From positions 2,783,828 to 2,847,827 of the forward strand of contig NZ_MU255056.1 in NCBI RefSeq assembly GCF_000227725.2: a DNA stretch of 64,000 nucleotides, read 5' to 3'. The position numbers were made by a program, and so were the translations under genes. The notes under the pieces are model-generated. The model saw nothing but the letters and a program-made list of their open reading frames with translations. It was not told the DNA's origin and made no database searches. The DNA is from Thiorhodospira sibirica ATCC 700588. GTDB lineage: Bacteria > Pseudomonadota > Gammaproteobacteria > Ectothiorhodospirales > Ectothiorhodospiraceae. Positions 61,016 to 64,000 of the stretch are shown here, piece after piece. Position 1 is the first letter of the stretch; each line of letters starts with the position of its first letter.

Positions 61016-61399
61016 ATGGACACAGACAAACCGCATGATATTCGTATCCAGGTACAAAGCTTTTTTGTCGAGGCACAATCAGACCCCGAACAAGCGCAAT
61101 ATGTCTTTGCCTACACCGTGACCATCCGCAACGAAGGCAAGGTGGCCGCCCGCCTGTTACGGCGCCACTGGATCATCAACGACGCCAATGGCCAGGTGCG
61201 CGAGGTGCATGGCGAAGGCGTGGTCGGTGAACAGCCTTACTTGCGCCCCGGCGAAGGCTTTCGCTATACCAGCGGGGCGATGATTGAAACCCCGGTGGCC
61301 ACCATGCAAGGCAGCTACGAATGGATCGACGACACGGGCCAAACCTTCAAAGCCCCCATCCCCCGTTTTACCCTCTCGATCCCACGGGTGCTGCACTGA
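61016..61399 (+). CDS. apaG: Co2+/Mg2+ efflux-associated protein ApaG
   Basis: A 127-residue ApaG/DUF525 protein of beta-sandwich fold. The blocks FAYTVTIRNEGKVAARLLRRHWIINDANG, VVGEQPYLRPGEGFRYTSG and MQGSYEWIDDTGQTF are typical. Biochemical function is unsettled; it is nearly always beside apaH. The ATG at 61016 has AAGGAG upstream. Confidence 0.93.
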   Translation: MDTDKPHDIRIQVQSFFVEAQSDPEQAQYVFAYTVTIRNEGKVAARLLRRHWIINDANGQVREVHGEGVVGEQPYLRPGEGFRYTSGAMIETPVATMQGSYEWIDDTGQTFKAPIPRFTLSIPRVLH

Positions 61400-61432
61400 C
61401 TGCAAGCACCCCCCGTCAACCCCTTATTTTTT

Positions 61433-62293
61433 ATGGCCACTTACGCAATCGGCGACCTGCAAGGCTGTCTTGACCCGCTCAAGCAACTGCTTGAGCACAT
61501 CGCCTTTGATCCCGCGCACGACCAACTGTGGTTTGTCGGCGATCTCGTCAATCGCGGCCCGCAATCGCTGGAAACCCTGCGCTTTGTCCGTGGCCTGGGA
61601 GATCGTGCCGTCACCGTGCTGGGTAACCATGACCTGCACCTGCTGGCGATTCACGCCGGCGTCCATCGCGCCCGCCCCAAAGACACCGTGCAAAGCATCC
61701 TGCAAGCGCCAGATCGTGAAGAACTCATGCAATGGCTCCAGCAGCGTCCCTTATTGCACCATGACCCCGCGCTGGACTGGGTCATGATTCATGCCGGTCT
61801 GCCGCCGCAATGGGACCTGCTCACCGCCAAGGCGGCGGCCCAGGAATTTTGCACCACCCTGCAAGGGCCGCAGCAGCGTTTGCTGCTGGAGCGCATGTAC
61901 GGTGACAGTCCGCGCCGCTGGCATTCTCGGCTGTCGTATTGGCAGCGCCTGCGCTTTACCAGCAACTGCCTGACCCGGCTGCGCTACTGCACCCGCAACG
62001 GCCATCTGGATATGCACCACAAAGGCCCGCCCGGTACCCAACCCACCCGACTGGTGCCGTGGTTTGCGGCCCCGCAGCGCGCTCATCACAACCTGCGCAT
62101 CGTCTTTGGACACTGGTCAACCCTGGGCTATTACCAGGATCACAACGCCCGCCTGATCGGCCTGGACACCGGCTGCGTATGGGGCGGCAAGCTCACCGCT
62201 GTGCGCTTAGACGGCCCTGCACCGCAGCGTATCCAGATCAACTGCCCGGCGCAGCAAACCCCCGGCAACCCCGCCGCCACCCTCCAGAACTAG
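61433..62293 (+). CDS. apaH: Symmetrical bis(5'-nucleosyl)-tetraphosphatase
   Basis: A 286-residue metallophosphatase that hydrolyses Ap4A to ADP and removes Np4 caps from RNA. The metal motifs are AIGDLQGC, FVGDLVNRGPQSLETL and LGNHDLHLL, with later ligands in VMIHAGLPPQW and VFGHWSTLGY. It is paired with apaG as usual. Convergent with the CitE-like gene. Confidence 0.95.
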   Translation: MATYAIGDLQGCLDPLKQLLEHIAFDPAHDQLWFVGDLVNRGPQSLETLRFVRGLGDRAVTVLGNHDLHLLAIHAGVHRARPKDTVQSILQAPDREELMQWLQQRPLLHHDPALDWVMIHAGLPPQWDLLTAKAAAQEFCTTLQGPQQRLLLERMYGDSPRRWHSRLSYWQRLRFTSNCLTRLRYCTRNGHLDMHHKGPPGTQPTRLVPWFAAPQRAHHNLRIVFGHWSTLGYYQDHNARLIGLDTGCVWGGKLTAVRLDGPAPQRIQINCPAQQTPGNPAATLQN

Positions 62294-62318
62294 GGTTAGT
62301 TAATGGCCAGTATTGAGA

Positions 62319-63230
62319 TCAGGCCGCTACCGAATTCGCTGTATCGCTTTGTTGCAAGCCAAAGCATGATGCGGTCTTGTGGATGTTTTGTGCCCAATTT
62401 CGATGAGTGGAGGCTTCGCACATCGCATCATGCATTCGGAATACCGCCGGGGCGTCATCACGCAGGATATGCTCGGCCATCTCCATATCCGCCGCATGTA
62501 CGCGGTAGCAGGCATGAATCCATGGCACCTGATCAGGGTGGATTGCGGTTTTACCGACCAAACCATGTGCCAGGTCGTCTTCGACTTCACGCTGCAGAGT
62601 CACAATATCACTCAGGTACTCAAAGACCGGGGCACTGAGGTTAAAGCCGCTGGGCTTGAAGATTGTCACCAAGCGCGCAATCACCGGGCCCAAGGGAGTC
62701 TGGTACAAGGTGCGGCCCCGAGGCCGACGCATCCCCAGAATCGACAGCAGATCGTTGCCACCGATGCGCAGCGCCAGCACGCGCTCCTGCACGCCGTCTT
62801 TTTCCAAGGCACGACGCAGCGCCATCATCTCCTGTTCTTCAAACACCTCGCGGGTTTCGAGCGTGGGCATCAGCAGGTGTCCACTGCCATGCAGCAGATG
62901 CAGGTACTCAGACAGCACGCTACGGGTCACTTTGGGCAGCACGAAGCCATCCAGTTCCTCAATGCCAGGCAGGCACAGCAACTGGCGCATCACGTCCGGA
63001 TTACGCACCCGGACAAAGCGCATTTGCTGTGTTGTGCGGCGCAGCGCCGCCAGGGGGACACGCAGGTTCTCAACGGCAGCACTCAGGTCGCGCTCATTCA
63101 CCGAGTCTTCGGTACAGAAGATGATCGAGCGCACCTGTGTGAGTTTTTCGCCGCGCACGACCTCCAGCAGATCGCCGCGTGTGGCAGGCATGTAAAGGCT
63201 GGCACCCAGTTCATTGGCATCACGCGTCAC
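62319..63230 (-). CDS. CitE-like (HpcH/HpaI aldolase-type) protein of Ter-linked clusters
   Basis: A protein of about 303 residues with a CitE-like TIM-barrel fold: N-terminal ELGASLYMPATRGDLLEVV, a central PGIEELDGFVLPKVTRSVLSEYL, LALRIGGNDLLSILGMRR and IHPDQVPWI. Proteins of this type occur with StiP, phosphoribosyltransferase and ATP-grasp genes in tellurium-resistance-associated (Ter) clusters; no reaction is established. The start is set at the GTG at 63230. AGGAG lies about eight bases upstream and belongs to the 3' tip of HEARO-like copy 2. The ORF would otherwise start with residues encoded by that element. The upstream neighbour is the StiP-like gene. Confidence 0.72.
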   Translation of the reverse strand: MTRDANELGASLYMPATRGDLLEVVRGEKLTQVRSIIFCTEDSVNERDLSAAVENLRVPLAALRRTTQQMRFVRVRNPDVMRQLLCLPGIEELDGFVLPKVTRSVLSEYLHLLHGSGHLLMPTLETREVFEEQEMMALRRALEKDGVQERVLALRIGGNDLLSILGMRRPRGRTLYQTPLGPVIARLVTIFKPSGFNLSAPVFEYLSDIVTLQREVEDDLAHGLVGKTAIHPDQVPWIHACYRVHAADMEMAEHILRDDAPAVFRMHDAMCEASTHRNWAQNIHKTASCFGLQQSDTANSVAA

Positions 63231-63239
63231 AAACACTGC

Positions 63240-63569
63240 TCCTAAAAACCTAAACAAAGTTGCTTATGCGATTTTTAGGCACTTCGCTCTCCGTTGATAG
63301 CGCCCCCGAAGGGCGAGCAACTGGAGTCCTGGTTGAGCAGTCCCAACCGAATGGCCGGTCAACACCGGCAACATGGGCGGTTTCAGCCGTCGAAACCCAG
63401 CTTGCGCCATAAAAGTGGCCTCGGCGTTCATCCTGAACAGAGAACAACTTTGCGATTCGACTTCGACCCCGACCATGGAACGCGAAACCTTCGCGCTTGT
63501 AGATAACCTATCTACAGTAGGGAATTTTGATGAAGAATGAAGAAAAAATCAAGAACTGTTTTTTGCTCC
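63240..63569 (-). ncRNA. HEARO/omega-RNA-like structured mobile RNA element, copy 2
   Basis: The inverted copy of 5340-5668. All palindromes are kept, including GTAGATA/TATCTAC and the 3' CCTAAAAA/TTTTTAGG pair. The hairpin GCCC-GCAA-GGGT of copy 1 here is GCCC-TTCG-GGGGC, a swap between two especially stable tetraloop types. Differences also cluster in a spacer around 63522-63534. It lies between the StiP-like and CitE-like genes in their transcriptional direction. Its 5' end extends the StiP-like frame by about 20 codons, and its 3' end gives AGGAG to the CitE-like GTG. The sequence right after it starts GTGACG; from memory, HEARO elements insert next to ATGA or GTGA. Confidence 0.65.
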
Positions 63570-64000
63570 TGATAATGGAAACTGCGTTGTAGGGTAGGGA
63601 GGGTGTCATTTCGACGGGCACCCCTTTGTCAGCGGCCAATGCCAACAGATGGGCAACCTTGCGATCATGCGTATTGCGTACAATCACGCACTGCGGCATG
63701 CGGCGCAATAACACCCGTGTCGCCTCGCCAATGCCGGGCTTGATGAGGTTTGCATCGGAGATGCCATAGTGCGCCATGGCAGCCTTCATATAGGCCTGCG
63801 AAATCGCCACCTGGGCTTCGCGGCTTCGCACCGGCACACTGGAGATGCCCTCACGTTCAAAAATCGCCATGGCCGCAGCCACCACATCATCGACAAACCA
63901 CCGGGACAGGTCCTCAGCGGCGAACTCGCTAAAGAAAACACAGCCGTGATAATCCTTTGGGCCAATGGCCTCATTGAGGATGGAGCGGCTCAACAGTCCG
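63508..64000 (-). CDS. StiP-like protein with C-terminal PELOTA domain, partial
   Basis: The frame is open to the window edge, so the N-terminus is missing. About 163 residues are visible. LLSRSILNEAIGPKDYHGCVFF and VPVRSREAQVAISQAYMKAAMAHYGI, followed by LIKPGIGEATRVLLRRMP, match the StiP-like proteins of Ter-associated clusters as I remember them. The end, IVRNTHDRKVAHLLALAADKGVPVEMTPSLPYNAVSII, is a PELOTA-type RNA-binding segment. The last 20 or so residues (RSKKQFL onward to the TAG at 63508-63510) are encoded by HEARO-like copy 2 and are not native. The natural stop appears to have been displaced by the insertion. Confidence 0.7.
   Translation of the reverse strand, partial: GLLSRSILNEAIGPKDYHGCVFFSEFAAEDLSRWFVDDVVAAAMAIFEREGISSVPVRSREAQVAISQAYMKAAMAHYGISDANLIKPGIGEATRVLLRRMPQCVIVRNTHDRKVAHLLALAADKGVPVEMTPSLPYNAVSIIRSKKQFLIFSSFFIKIPYCR

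Overview
The window is about 64 kb of a GC-rich gammaproteobacterial chromosome. The evidence is the gene content and order: surE-pcm-yqaA-nlpD-rpoS, hrcA-grpE-dnaK-dnaJ-dapB, rimP-nusA-infB-rbfA-truB, ntrB-ntrC, apaG-apaH, lpxL and lnt. A flagellar gene (fliK), a type II secretion pseudopilin, a cobalamin-dependent ribonucleotide reductase and several c-di-GMP and phosphorelay proteins suggest a motile environmental bacterium. The species cannot be read from the sequence.

Layout. 0-5.3 kb: an IS4-family element cuts an endonuclease/exonuclease/phosphatase gene, followed by pirin, lpxL, an ABC-2 permease, a scrap of cysD and a YciK-like SDR. 5.3-30.1 kb: mainly housekeeping and signalling genes (DUF3683 Fe-S flavoprotein, RR-HPt, gmk, CHASE-PAS-GGDEF, lnt, nrdJ, fliK, gspK, cysE, pteridine reductase, glycosyltransferase, lpdA, a CbrA-like transporter-kinase, rlmH, rsfS). 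30.1-32.3 kb: an AT-rich, decayed type II restriction-modification island. 32.3-44.5 kb: ntrBC, the rpoS-nlpD-yqaA-pcm-surE block, smr, a response regulator, tyrS and a murein endopeptidase. 44.5-51.7 kb: the heat-shock cluster with legible sigma-32 and CIRCE sites. 51.8-53.2 kb: an ISNCY-like element. 53.2-59.7 kb: the rimP-to-truB translation operon behind a possible terminator-bearing leader. 59.8-64.0 kb: traB-like, apaG, apaH, then a CitE-like/StiP-like pair related to tellurium-resistance-associated (Ter) clusters.

The most unusual feature is a pair of about 330-bp, nearly identical, inversely oriented non-coding elements (5340-5668 and 63240-63569). They carry several hairpins. One hairpin has a GCAA loop in one copy and a TTCG loop in the other, and the 3' end can form a pseudoknot. 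This looks like a mobile structured RNA of the HEARO/omega-RNA (IscB-associated) kind, but no IscB gene is visible. The second copy sits between the StiP-like and CitE-like genes. It adds about 20 codons to the first and apparently supplies a ribosome-binding site to the second.

Other notable points are a restriction-modification relic whose nonsense codons are all TAA or TAG, an exact 285-bp in-frame duplication in fliK, a YciK-like SDR without its catalytic tyrosine, a degenerate GGDEF protein, paired NrdR-box-like sites before nrdJ, and a sigma-32 promoter abutting a CIRCE operator before hrcA.
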